This document shows, piece after piece, positions 1 through 7,434 of a stretch of DNA of 64,000 nucleotides (positions are counted from its first letter, which is position 1; each line of letters starts with the position of its first letter). The translations under genes were made by a program, and so were the position numbers. This DNA comes from Gaiellasilicea sp963789355 (GTDB lineage Bacteria > Actinomycetota > Thermoleophilia > Gaiellales > Gaiellaceae). The DNA is taken from assembly GCA_963789355.1 (NCBI GenBank), contig CAWBKK010000008.1:62001-126000 (forward strand), given 5' to 3'. The notes below the pieces were generated by a model. The model was not told where the DNA came from. It saw only the letters and a program-made list of their open reading frames with translations, and made no database searches.

Positions 1-921
1 GCCTACCAGAGCGCGGCGGTGCGCTACGGAGTCGACTGGGCGGTCCTCGCGGCGATCGGGAAGGTCGAGTGTGACCATGGCCGCCATCAAGCTTCCGGCT
101 GCAACCCGCCGGGCTCGGTCAATGGCGCCGGTGCGACGGGGCCGATGCAGTTCCTCGGATCGACGTGGCGCCGCGGGACCGCACCGATGGCGGTTCCGAC
201 GCTTGGTCCGCCGACGATCTCAGTCGGTGCCGGCTATGCGACAGATGGAGACGGCGACTGGATCGCGGACGTCTGGAATCCGGGCGACGCGATCGCGGGC
301 GCCGCGCGGCTACTGCGCTCGAACGGCGCGCCGGCCGACTACCGCCGAGCGATATACGCCTACAACCACGCCGGGTGGTACGTCGATCGGGTGATGGCCA
401 AAGCGGACGAGTATCGCGGCGCCTTCGCGCCCGGTGCGACGGGCGGTGCTCGAGAGGCGCTTACGTGGGCGGTGGCGCACGTGGGACGGCTCACGTACAG
501 CCTCGGCCCTCCGACCGATCGCGGCGGCTCGGTTCAGGACATGCAGACGCGAGAGCCGTCGAGCTTGACCTGCGACTGCTCGATGTTCGTCCGTTGGTCG
601 ATGGCGCAGGTGGGCATCGACGTCGGCCTGACGACGGTGACGCAGTGGACGGCAAACGGACTGCTCCCAGACAGCGAGACGCCCGTCACGACGCCACTCG
701 TCTCCCGCGGCGTCGGTTCGAGTTCGCCCACGGGCGGTTATCGACCCGGCGACATCATCTTCTTCGGCCACGGCCCCGGCGGAGAAGGGCACGACGCCCT
801 CTGGCTCGGCGACGGCCAGATCGTGCAGTGCTCCTCGAGCGGTGGTGGCTCGAACATCCGACCTCTGGCCGGCTACGTCGCGCCTACGGGCTGGATTCGC
901 TGGCGAGCCGTCTCGGGGTAG
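1..921 (+). CDS. Lytic transglycosylase / NlpC-P60 wall hydrolase (5' partial)
   Basis: The frame is open from base 1, so the N-terminus lies outside the window; a GTG at 19 is probably not the true start. The first half is a goose-lysozyme/SLT-like transglycosylase domain: VLAAIGKVECDHG carries the likely catalytic Glu, followed by GATGPMQFLGSTW and YAYNHAGWYVDRV. The second half is an NlpC/P60 cysteine peptidase: CDCSMFVRW supplies the Cys and GHDALWLGDG the His. Such two-domain wall hydrolases open peptidoglycan for conjugation or phage entry. Its place at the integrase end of a mobile element suggests a conjugative role (inference). The transglycosylase half resembles the pilus-locus enzyme at 7434-8873. 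Confidence 0.8.
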   Translation, partial: AYQSAAVRYGVDWAVLAAIGKVECDHGRHQASGCNPPGSVNGAGATGPMQFLGSTWRRGTAPMAVPTLGPPTISVGAGYATDGDGDWIADVWNPGDAIAGAARLLRSNGAPADYRRAIYAYNHAGWYVDRVMAKADEYRGAFAPGATGGAREALTWAVAHVGRLTYSLGPPTDRGGSVQDMQTREPSSLTCDCSMFVRWSMAQVGIDVGLTTVTQWTANGLLPDSETPVTTPLVSRGVGSSSPTGGYRPGDIIFFGHGPGGEGHDALWLGDGQIVQCSSSGGGSNIRPLAGYVAPTGWIRWRAVSG

Positions 922-937
922 CTCGATGCCGCCTGTT

Positions 938-1435
938 CTACAGCTCGAGTCCGCGGCCGACCTCGAGTTCGGCGATCCGTCTCATGGCCATGAGTTTGGG
1001 GATGTCGTCTTCTCGGCCGAGGGCGGAGATCATGCGGGCAAGGTCGCCGACGGAGGCGATCGAGGAGCGGACGCCTTTGCCGAGGTATTCGCGGGTAGCG
1101 GCTCGTCGGAGGTCGTCGTAGCCGCGAGTGCCCTCGGGTTGGGGGACGATGTTGAGCTCGCCGAGGTCGGTCGTGAGGGCGAGCACCGCTTCGGGCGCGG
1201 GGTCGCTCTGGAGCGGTGCGAGCTTCTTACGGTCGGTTCGGCGGGCGCCGAGTTCCTCGAGTGCAAGGTCGAGGCGCCGGAGGTTCTCCTCGCGCATGGG
1301 GGGAACGATGTCGACCCCGTTGGTCATCTCGTCGGCGCCCTGGACGATGCGGGCGAGGCCGCCGATGACGATGTAGGTGACGCGGTGGCGGTCGAGCGTC
1401 TTGAGCAGGCCGAGCGGGTCGAAGCTGTCAGCCAC
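938..1435 (-). CDS. Nucleotidyltransferase-fold protein, putative toxin partner of XRE protein
   Basis: 165 aa, GTG start, overlapping the upstream XRE gene by 8 bp, so the two are co-translated. The N-terminus (YIVIGGLARIVQG...TNGVDIVP) has the GG...T.(D)xD layout of polymerase-beta-like nucleotidyltransferases in AbiEii/MNT-type modules. The first metal-binding Asp of the expected DxD is Gly here (GVD). The rest is alpha-helical and ends in a charged helix (LMAMRRIAELEVGRGLEL). The operon with an antitoxin-like HTH gene in a mobile element suggests a toxin-antitoxin or defence role. The missing Asp may make it inactive or give it a regulatory role. Confidence 0.65.
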   Translation of the reverse strand: MADSFDPLGLLKTLDRHRVTYIVIGGLARIVQGADEMTNGVDIVPPMREENLRRLDLALEELGARRTDRKKLAPLQSDPAPEAVLALTTDLGELNIVPQPEGTRGYDDLRRAATREYLGKGVRSSIASVGDLARMISALGREDDIPKLMAMRRIAELEVGRGLEL

Positions 1436-1730
1436 GGCCGGAATCCTGTGCTGCGCGGTTGGCGAAGAACCGCTCGAGCCGGCGCTCCGGCGAGAGCATC
1501 CGCATCTTGTCGAGCGTCTCGTGCTGGCTCGTGTCGCGCGGGATCAGGACGAGCGGGAGGTCGTAGCCGCAGGCTTCGACGATTGCGAGCAGGTTGTCGA
1601 CACTGGGGGAGACGGCACCTTGCTCCCAGCGGGCGATCACGGACCGCTCGCGCCCGGTCTTCTCGGCGAGCTCTGTCTGCGTGAGCCCCGTCCGAAGTCG
1701 TGCTTCCCGGATCAGCTGTCCGCCTCTCAC
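1428..1730 (-). CDS. XRE-family HTH regulator (antitoxin-like)
   Basis: 100 aa. A single XRE/Cro-C1 helix-turn-helix occupies residues ~5-60 (LIREARLRTGLTQTELAEK, ERSVIARWEQG, SVDNLLAIVEACG), followed by a short basic tail. The GTG start at 1730 sits 6 nt after a TACATA box, giving an apparently leaderless transcript. It precedes and overlaps the nucleotidyltransferase gene and probably autoregulates the pair. The short CTTG-CAAT-CAAG inverted repeat at 1752-1763 is a possible operator. Confidence 0.8.
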   Translation of the reverse strand: MRGGQLIREARLRTGLTQTELAEKTGRERSVIARWEQGAVSPSVDNLLAIVEACGYDLPLVLIPRDTSQHETLDKMRMLSPERRLERFFANRAAQDSGRG

Positions 1731-1736
1731 GGCCGC

Positions 1737-1742
1737 TATGTA
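1737..1742 (-). promoter_or_regulatory. -10 box of the XRE/nucleotidyltransferase operon
   Basis: TACATA on the minus strand ends 6 nt before the GTG start at 1730, the same spacing as other presumed leaderless genes in this window. It shares the divergent intergenic region with TATAAG (1774-1779), a candidate -10 for the rightward RHH-primase-xis-int operon. Confidence 0.45.
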
Positions 1743-1823
1743 AGCACAGAACTTGCAATCAAGCTACGACCCATATAAGCTACGCGAGAAGTGAGCGAGT
1801 CAGGCAAGAGGAAGTGGGTTTGC

Positions 1824-2009
1824 ATGTCAGCTCCGAGTCGCCCGCCGTCATCGGCCTCGCTCGTGGAAGCCGCCTTCGTGCCGATCTCGACCCAGGTGCC
1901 GCCGGAAGTCGTGGATCGGTTGCGCGCTGCTGCGCTCCAGATCGGAATACGGCAAGAGGACATCATCGCGCTGGCGCTCGACTCCTTTCTCGAGGAGGAG
2001 GGGCTCTGA
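1824..2009 (+). CDS. Ribbon-helix-helix (CopG/Arc-like) small protein
   Basis: 61 aa from ATG 1824, which has AGAGGA 8-15 nt upstream; a GTG at 1791 would give 72 aa but has no ribosome binding site. The core PISTQVPPEVVDRLRAAA then QIGIRQEDIIALALDSFLE fits beta-strand, helix A, helix B of an RHH DNA-binding fold. It is first in the unit primase-xis-int and may repress that operon. Function is inferred from fold and place only. Confidence 0.6.
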   Translation: MSAPSRPPSSASLVEAAFVPISTQVPPEVVDRLRAAALQIGIRQEDIIALALDSFLEEEGL

Positions 2010-2014
2010 CAGCC

Positions 2015-3361
2015 GTGACGATGCAGGAGCAACTCAGCGTGACGGACTTCTACACCGACGTTGTTCTGCCGGCCCTCTCCGAGCGCCTCGACCAAGCATT
2101 CCCTGAGTTCGGGTGGCGTCGCGACTCGCGCGGCTGGATCGCCACCAACGAGGAGCACACGCACTCGCGGCTCGGCGTTCGAGCCGAGCGCGTCGTCGCG
2201 CACGGCCCTGCCCCGCGCGGCTTCCTCGTGCACGGAGGTGAGCCCACGCTCTGGACGGCCTACGTCAGCGGCGGTTCAATCCCGCGGGGCGAGGAGTTCG
2301 TTCGTGTGGTCAGGGACCTCGCTGCTCGTGCTGGCGTCGACTCCGGGCCGATCGAGCGAGCTGTCCCGCGTGACCGGCGTGCCGATCTGCTTCAGAACTT
2401 CTTCGAGCTTTGCAAGACCGAGCTCGAGGGCGAGGCCGGCGTCACTGCGCGCGCGTACCTCGCGCGGCGCGGGCTCTCGGAGCCCGTGATCCACGGCTTG
2501 GGGTTCGGCGTCGTCCCTGCCGTCCATCGAACGAGAGAGGCACTCCAAGGAAGTGGGTACGCGGAGGCGGAGATCGCAGCCGCCGGCGTCACCGCAGATT
2601 CGCGCTGGCCCGGCAGGCTCTGCGGTGCATGGCGAAGCGAGTACGGGCGGATCGGCACGCTCTGGGCGCGGACGCTCGATGCCGAAGCGGCAGCCGACAC
2701 TCGCTACCTATACCTCCGCGGCGCAAACCGCACGAACCTTCCGCCCTACGGACTCTCCGATGTGATCGGCGGAACGCGCGACTCCCGCGGCGAGTTGGTT
2801 CTCGTCGAGGGCTTCATCGACCTTCATCAGCTCCGGGCGCGCGGCTTCGAGAACATCGCCGCGCTCGGCGGAACGTCGACCAACTCGCGCATGTTCGAGC
2901 GACTCAGCCAGCTTGGTTTTCAGACCGTGACACTCTGTCTCGACAACGACGAGGCGGGACGCGCTGCAACTGCGCGCGCCGTCGAAAACTCGGCGCGCGC
3001 ACAGCGCAGCCCGACCGTCTACGTGGTCAGCCCGGAGCATCTCGGGGAGGCGAAGGATCCAGACGCGCTCGTTCAGAGTCATGGGTCAGACGCTTGGCGT
3101 GAGTTGCTCACCAGACGCGAATGCGGAATCGGTTGGCGCGCAAGCCAACTGGTCGCGCATGTCGTTCCCGATGGACCCCTCGCAGAGAGGAGGGACGCGC
3201 TCGGCCGCGCGGGTGAGTGGCTCGGCTCGCTTCCGGCCCGCCTTTCCCTCGAGCAGGAAGACTCAGTTCACATGATCTCGGAACAGTGCGGATACTCGGC
3301 ACCAGCGGTCGAGCGCGCCTTTCGCGCCCGTTTCTGGCACGACGTCGGGCTCGAATTGTGA
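2015..3361 (+). CDS. TOPRIM-domain DNA primase-like protein
   Basis: 448 aa from GTG 2015 (GGAGGGG at 1997-2003); ATG 2021 is an alternative. The N-terminal ~120 residues have a DnaG zinc-domain-like layout without its CHC2 cysteines. The middle (RAYLARRGLSEPVIHGLGFG) resembles the DnaG core. The TOPRIM motifs follow: LVLVEGFIDLHQL with its Glu, GGTSTNS, and LCLDNDEAGRAA with the DxD metal site. The C-terminus is helical, like a helicase- or replication-binding tail. It likely primes replication of the excised element. The stop overlaps the GTG of xis (GTGA). Confidence 0.75.
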   Translation: MTMQEQLSVTDFYTDVVLPALSERLDQAFPEFGWRRDSRGWIATNEEHTHSRLGVRAERVVAHGPAPRGFLVHGGEPTLWTAYVSGGSIPRGEEFVRVVRDLAARAGVDSGPIERAVPRDRRADLLQNFFELCKTELEGEAGVTARAYLARRGLSEPVIHGLGFGVVPAVHRTREALQGSGYAEAEIAAAGVTADSRWPGRLCGAWRSEYGRIGTLWARTLDAEAAADTRYLYLRGANRTNLPPYGLSDVIGGTRDSRGELVLVEGFIDLHQLRARGFENIAALGGTSTNSRMFERLSQLGFQTVTLCLDNDEAGRAATARAVENSARAQRSPTVYVVSPEHLGEAKDPDALVQSHGSDAWRELLTRRECGIGWRASQLVAHVVPDGPLAERRDALGRAGEWLGSLPARLSLEQEDSVHMISEQCGYSAPAVERAFRARFWHDVGLEL

Positions 3362-3621
3362 CGCTTCTTTCGCCGGAGGACGTCGCTGTTCGATGCGGTC
3401 TGAGCCGCAAGGCCGTTTACCGCGCTATCGACCGCGGCGAGTTGAAGGCATCGCGACTCTGCTCGCGGCTCCGGATTAGGCCGGAGGACTTCGACACCTG
3501 GTTCGAGAGGAATTCTGTCCCTGCTTACCAGGCTGCCCGGCCCACAGGTCGGATGAGCTTGCCGGCCGCAGACGGGCTTCGTAGCCTCCTGCCCGAGCGA
3601 AGTCGAAACGGAGGCACGTGA
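3358..3621 (+). CDS. xis: Excisionase-like MerR/HTH_17 protein
   Basis: 87 aa from GTG 3358, which overlaps the primase stop by 4 bp. Residues 4-50 (LLSPEDVAVRCGLSRKAVY, AIDRGELKASRLCSRLRI, DFDTWFERN) are a winged-helix DNA-binding motif typical of excisionases. A GGAGG at 3610-3614 near its 3' end serves the next gene, int, which overlaps it by 4 bp. Paired with int, it most likely directs excision. Confidence 0.75.
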   Translation: MTLLSPEDVAVRCGLSRKAVYRAIDRGELKASRLCSRLRIRPEDFDTWFERNSVPAYQAARPTGRMSLPAADGLRSLLPERSRNGGT

Positions 3622-5030
3622 GTATCCACAAGCGAACGCTGCCCAGCGGCCGGATCGTGTGGTCGACACGCTGGCGCGACGGGGACAGGAATCGTGCACG
3701 CGATTTCGTCCGGAAGCGGGACGCGGAAGCCTTCGACGCCGACCTTCGTCGCCGCCGGCGTCTCGGCGAGCTGGGGCTCCTGGACGCAGGTCGCGAGACG
3801 CTGGCGGACTTCGCGCAGGAGTGGTGGAGGGTCTACGCCGAACCGAATCTCGCCCGCAAGACCCGTCAGGTCTACGCCGATCTCTGGGATCGGCATGTGC
3901 TCCCGCGACTCGGCGGATTTGAACTGCGGCGGATCACGCCGCAGGTCGTCGAGTCCTTTCAGGCGGAGTTGCGCACAGCTGGAGTCGGCGATCCGACGAT
4001 TCTCAAGACTCTGGCCCTGCTCCAAGGAGTGCTTCGTCGGGCGGTGGTTTGGCAGCGGATCACGTCGAATCCAGTTGCCCTGGTCAAGAAGCCGTCGCAG
4101 CGCCGGAAGCACGTCGTGCGACCAATCGCGCCTGCGAAGATCGAGCTCGTAAGGGCCGCTCTCCTGGGCAGCGGGCGCTTGGGAGACGCCACGCTCGTAT
4201 CCGTTCTGGCCTACGCGGGCCTGCGTCCGGGAGAGGCGCTCGCTCTTGAGTGGCGTGACGTCCAGGAGCGGACGCTCGTCATCGAGCGCGCCCTGGCCCT
4301 CGGCGATGTCAAGGAGACGAAGACTGGCCAAGCACGCTCGGTTCGGCTACTCGCTCCGCTCGCCGCAGACCTCGCCGAATGGCGCCTCGCCTGTGGCCGG
4401 CCAGCGGACTCGGCGCTTGTCTTCCCGACGCGAGATGGGCGGCCGTGGACGGATTCGCACTGGCGGAACTGGCGGAAGCGTGTGTTCAAGCCGGCCGCGA
4501 TCGAAGCCGAACTCGAGTGCTTCCGGCCCTACGACCTGCGCCACGCCTTTGTCTCGCTTCTTCTGGCAGAGCGGCGGAGCGTGCTCGACGTCGCGAAGCA
4601 AGCCGGGCATTCACCGACCATGGCGTTAACCACCTACGGACACGTCATCGAGGAACTCGAGGAGACGGAAAAGCAGGTCCCCGAGGAGGTGATTCGCCGT
4701 GCCCGTGACGAGCTCGTTCGCACCACGTTCGCACGGGACCGAAGAAGTCGCAGAGCGCTGAAGGAGAAGTCCCTGCAAATCCTGGAAAGCCCTCTTGCGG
4801 ACTCGAACCGCAGACCCCCTCCTTACCATGGAGGTGCTCTACCAACTGAGCTAAGAGGGCAAGACGGGCAAGAGTCTAGCCGCCCTGCGCAACGGCCTCG
4901 GCCCAATGCTCTTGGGAGCGAAGCGACCCTTCAGGGATCTTGGCGCGGATCGGAATCTGCTCCCGCAGATTCCGATCCCGATTGCGCCCCAATCAGTGCA
5001 GGGGGAAGGATTCGAACCTTCGTAGGCTGA
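3618..5030 (+). CDS. int: Tyrosine recombinase (integrase) reading through tRNA-Thr
   Basis: 470 aa, GTG start coupled to xis (4 bp overlap). It has an Arm-type N-terminus, a SAM-like core-binding domain (~65-150) and a catalytic domain (~175-360). Catalytic residues are visible: Arg203 (YAGLRPGE), a Lys in KETKTGQARS, Arg308 in PYDLRHAF, His331 (QAGHSP) and Tyr340 (TTYGHV). No stop occurs before the tRNA-Thr gene, so residues ~391-414 are antisense tRNA sequence and the frame ends in the neighbouring spacer. The native tail in the excised circle must differ after the crossover point. Confidence 0.9.
   Translation: MSIHKRTLPSGRIVWSTRWRDGDRNRARDFVRKRDAEAFDADLRRRRRLGELGLLDAGRETLADFAQEWWRVYAEPNLARKTRQVYADLWDRHVLPRLGGFELRRITPQVVESFQAELRTAGVGDPTILKTLALLQGVLRRAVVWQRITSNPVALVKKPSQRRKHVVRPIAPAKIELVRAALLGSGRLGDATLVSVLAYAGLRPGEALALEWRDVQERTLVIERALALGDVKETKTGQARSVRLLAPLAADLAEWRLACGRPADSALVFPTRDGRPWTDSHWRNWRKRVFKPAAIEAELECFRPYDLRHAFVSLLLAERRSVLDVAKQAGHSPTMALTTYGHVIEELEETEKQVPEEVIRRARDELVRTTFARDRRSRRALKEKSLQILESPLADSNRRPPPYHGGALPTELRGQDGQESSRPAQRPRPNALGSEATLQGSWRGSESAPADSDPDCAPISAGGRIRTFVG
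4788..4860 (-). tRNA. tRNA-Thr (anticodon GGT)
   Basis: Cloverleaf with acceptor GCCCTCT/AGAGGGC, anticodon stem CCTCC/GGAGG around loop ATGGTAA, and T-arm GCGGTTCGAGTCCGC. No encoded CCA. Its 3' half serves as the attachment site for the adjacent element, and the opposite strand is read as the integrase C-terminus. Confidence 0.95.
4947..4978. repeat. 14-bp perfect inverted repeat between two tRNA genes
   Basis: GGATCGGAATCTGC (4947-4960) and its exact reverse complement (4965-4978) flank a TCCC loop. No T-tract follows on either strand, so a simple intrinsic terminator is unlikely. It lies between tRNA-Tyr and tRNA-Thr on their transcribed strand and may be a processing hairpin or a palindromic repeat element. 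Confidence 0.7.
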
Positions 5031-5078
5031 GCCGGCGGGTTTACAGCCCGCTCCCTTTGGCCGCTCGGGCACCCCTGC
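4997..5078 (-). tRNA. tRNA-Tyr (anticodon GTA)
   Basis: 82 nt class II tRNA with acceptor GCAGGGG/CCCCTGC, anticodon loop CTGTAAA, a long variable arm and T-loop TTCGAAT. It is upstream of and co-oriented with tRNA-Thr, an arrangement common in bacteria. Confidence 0.95.
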
Positions 5079-5089
5079 AGGGAGGCGGC

Positions 5090-5095
5090 ATTGTA
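5090..5095 (-). promoter_or_regulatory. -10 box for the tRNA-Tyr/tRNA-Thr unit
   Basis: TACAAT on the minus strand, 11 nt before the tRNA-Tyr 5' end. No clear -35 was seen. Confidence 0.5.
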
Positions 5096-5125
5096 CCGAC
5101 GCGGCTGGCGCCCTAGCCTTGACCC

Positions 5126-6226
5126 GTGGAGCGGTTCGACGCGATCGTCGTCGGGGCCGGGCCGGCTGGGTCGGCGACGGCGATCCGCCTCGCGCGCGCC
5201 GGCGCTCGCGTCCTCCTCGCCGACCGCGCCCGCTTCCCCCGCGACAAGCCCTGCGGCGGCGGTCTCACCGGCCGGGCGGCTCGTGAGCTCCCGGTCGACG
5301 TGACGCCCGTCGTCGAGGACGTCGTGCGAACGTTCGAGGTGCGGCTCGGCTACCAGAAGCGCTTCGAGCGGCGGAGCGAGGCGCCACTCGCCCTGATGAC
5401 GCGTCGGCGCCGGCTCGACGCCTTCCTGGTCGAGCAGGCTGCCGCGGCCGGCGCGGTCTTTCGGGACGGTGTCACGGTCGAAGGTCTAACGGTCGGACCG
5501 GACGGAGCCTCGATCCGGGTCGGCGGCTCGGCCGTGCACGGGCGCGTCCTCGTCGGGGCGGACGGCGTCAACGGCCGGATCGCGCGCGACGCCGGGCTCG
5601 CCGGCGGGATCCTCTACGGGATCGCGCTCGAGGGGAACGGGCCGCTGCTCGCCGGCCGGGCGGGGCGCGCGACCGTCGAGCTCGGGGTCGTCCCCGGCGG
5701 CTACGGCTGGGTCTTCCCGAAAGCCGGCCACGCCAACTACGGCGTCGGCGGCTGGGCGGCCGAGGGGCCGCGGCTGCGCGCCCATCTTCGCCGGCTCTGC
5801 GCCGAGCACGGCGTCGACGACGCGGAGCTCCGCGACGTGCAGGGCCGCCGGTTGCCGATCCGGCGGACGGCGACCGCCCGGCGTGGGCCGGTGCTCCTCG
5901 TCGGCGACGCGGCCGGGCTCGTCGACCCGCTTTCGGGCGACGGGATCTACGAGGCGCTCGTCTCGGCGCGACTGGCGGCCGAGGCGATCCTTGCGGACGA
6001 CCCGGCGAGCTATGCGGACAATCTCGACGCGGCGCTCGGCCGCTTCGCCGGCACGTCCTGGAAGGCGAAGCTCGTGCTCGACCGGCACCCGGGCGCAGCC
6101 TTCCGGATCGCGCGCATCCCAGCGGTCTGGCGGGTGATCGCCGGACTGCTCTCCGGAGACGTCACTCACCCGAGAGACGCCCGCGGCCTGGCCCGGCCGC
6201 TGCTCCGCATGCTCGCGCGGCTCTAA
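5126..6226 (+). CDS. Geranylgeranyl reductase family FAD-dependent oxidoreductase
   Basis: 366 aa. Rossmann FAD-binding GAGPAG at residues 10-15, then RFPRDKPCGGGLTGRA, the family signature around the flavin. The second FAD motif GDAAGLVDPLSGDGI starts near residue 260. These enzymes reduce isoprenoid double bonds such as those of menaquinone side chains or geranylgeranyl lipids; the substrate cannot be told here. The GTG is 6 nt after TAGCCT (5114-5119), so the mRNA is probably leaderless. Its TAA stop lies inside the -35 element of the following pilT promoter. Confidence 0.85.
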   Translation: MERFDAIVVGAGPAGSATAIRLARAGARVLLADRARFPRDKPCGGGLTGRAARELPVDVTPVVEDVVRTFEVRLGYQKRFERRSEAPLALMTRRRRLDAFLVEQAAAAGAVFRDGVTVEGLTVGPDGASIRVGGSAVHGRVLVGADGVNGRIARDAGLAGGILYGIALEGNGPLLAGRAGRATVELGVVPGGYGWVFPKAGHANYGVGGWAAEGPRLRAHLRRLCAEHGVDDAELRDVQGRRLPIRRTATARRGPVLLVGDAAGLVDPLSGDGIYEALVSARLAAEAILADDPASYADNLDAALGRFAGTSWKAKLVLDRHPGAAFRIARIPAVWRVIAGLLSGDVTHPRDARGLARPLLRMLARL

Positions 6227-6250
6227 AGCGCAGCACCAAACCTGCCGATT
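6224..6250 (+). promoter_or_regulatory. Sigma-28-type promoter of pilT1 operon
   Basis: TAAAG (6224-6228), 15 nt, GCCGATT (6244-6250). This is the closest match in the window to the FliA/SigD/WhiG consensus (TAAA ... GCCGATAA). The start codon of pilT1 is 17 nt downstream. Confidence 0.75.
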
Positions 6251-6267
6251 CCTTCCGTCGACGCCCT

Positions 6268-7434
6268 ATGGACCTGAATGCCATCCTCCGTCGCGCCGTC
6301 GATCTCGGCGCCAGCGACATCCATCTGAAGGTCGACCAGCCGCCGATGTTGCGGCAGGACGGCTCGATCGCTCCGCTCTCCGAGTGCCCGCCGCTGAACG
6401 AGCAGAACCTGCTCGCCGCGCTCGAGGCCGTGACGCGCCTGACCCCCGAGCGGCTGCGCCAGTTCCACGAGAGCGGCGACCTCGACCTCGCCTACACCGC
6501 CGAGGGCCTGCCGCGCTTCCGCGTCAACGCGTTCCGCCAGCGCGGCGCGATCTCGTTTGCGTTCCGCGTGATCCCCCGCGACGTGCCGAGCTTCGAGCAG
6601 CTGAGCCTGCCGCCCGGCGTCTCCCGCCTCGCCGGCGAGCACCGCGGGCTGATCCTCGTCACCGGCGCCACCGGCTCGGGCAAGACGACGACGCTCGCCT
6701 CAATGCTGGACCACATCAACCGGACGCGGAGCCAGCACATCGTCACGATCGAGGATCCGATCGAGATCCTCCACTCGGACCGGATGTCGATCGTCAACCA
6801 GCGTGAGGTGGGGCTCGACACCGAGAGCTTCGCCCAGGCGCTGCGGCGCGTGCTCCGCCAGGATCCGGACACGATCCTGATCGGCGAGCTGCGCGACGCG
6901 GAGACGGCGCAGACCGCGCTCCAGGCCGCGGAGTCGGGCCACCTCGTCTTCTCGACCCTGCACACGATCGACGCGGCCGAAAGCGTTGGGCGCGTGATCG
7001 AGTTCTTCCCGACGGCCAAGCAGCAGCAGATCCGGTCGGTGCTCGCCGGCGTCCTGCGCGGGGTGATCAGTCAGCGCCTGCTCCCGCGCCTCGGCGGCGG
7101 TCGCGTCGCCGCGGTCGAGGTGATGGTCATGAACTCGCGCATCTCCGACCTGATCCGCGAGCACCGGACGGAGGAGATCGGCGACGCCGTCGCCGAGGGC
7201 GGCTTTTTCGACATGCAGACCTTCGAGCAGGCGCTGATCGACCTCGTTCTCGCCGGCAAGGTCGAGCGCCAGGTCGCCGCCAACGCGGCCACGCAGGTGC
7301 ACGACTTCGAGGTCGCGCTCGATCAAGCCCTGAAGCGTCAGACCGTCGCCGCAGCGGCCGCCCTCGTCACGCCAGAGGATGTCGCCGAGGACGCGACTCC
7401 GTCGCTCCGCGTCGTCCGCCCGGCGCAGGGCTGA
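6268..7434 (+). CDS. pilT: Type IV pilus retraction ATPase PilT (copy 1)
   Basis: 388 aa, full length plus a ~30 aa tail. The PilT-type N-domain (ASDIHLKVDQPPMLR) is followed by Walker A GATGSGKT at 133-140, the Asp box (IVTIEDPIEI), Walker B (ILIGELRD) and the His box (GHLVFSTLHT). It powers pilus disassembly and retraction at the inner membrane. It differs from the second PilT in its C-terminal tail, so the two may have different jobs. The TGA overlaps the ATG of the next gene. Confidence 0.93.
   Translation: MDLNAILRRAVDLGASDIHLKVDQPPMLRQDGSIAPLSECPPLNEQNLLAALEAVTRLTPERLRQFHESGDLDLAYTAEGLPRFRVNAFRQRGAISFAFRVIPRDVPSFEQLSLPPGVSRLAGEHRGLILVTGATGSGKTTTLASMLDHINRTRSQHIVTIEDPIEILHSDRMSIVNQREVGLDTESFAQALRRVLRQDPDTILIGELRDAETAQTALQAAESGHLVFSTLHTIDAAESVGRVIEFFPTAKQQQIRSVLAGVLRGVISQRLLPRLGGGRVAAVEVMVMNSRISDLIREHRTEEIGDAVAEGGFFDMQTFEQALIDLVLAGKVERQVAANAATQVHDFEVALDQALKRQTVAAAAALVTPEDVAEDATPSLRVVRPAQG

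Larger units (their letters stand above)
1..4860. mobile_element. Integrase end of an integrative (probably conjugative) element in tRNA-Thr
   Basis: A wall hydrolase, XRE/nucleotidyltransferase pair, RHH protein, TOPRIM primase, excisionase and tyrosine recombinase lie in a block ending inside tRNA-Thr(GGT). Primase, xis and int overlap by 4 bp each and form one translation-coupled unit, like the replication-xis-int module of actinomycete integrative elements. The element lies on the 3' side of the tRNA gene, the usual side for tRNA-targeted integration. The other end and its att repeat are left of base 1; I saw no second copy of the tRNA 3' half within the window. Conjugation genes are not visible here, so the word conjugative is inference. 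Confidence 0.75.

Noticed and set aside
842..1684. A 280-aa plus-strand frame opposite the XRE/nucleotidyltransferase pair
   Set aside because: The minus strand shows clear HTH and nucleotidyltransferase patterns with coupled starts; the plus frame is low complexity.
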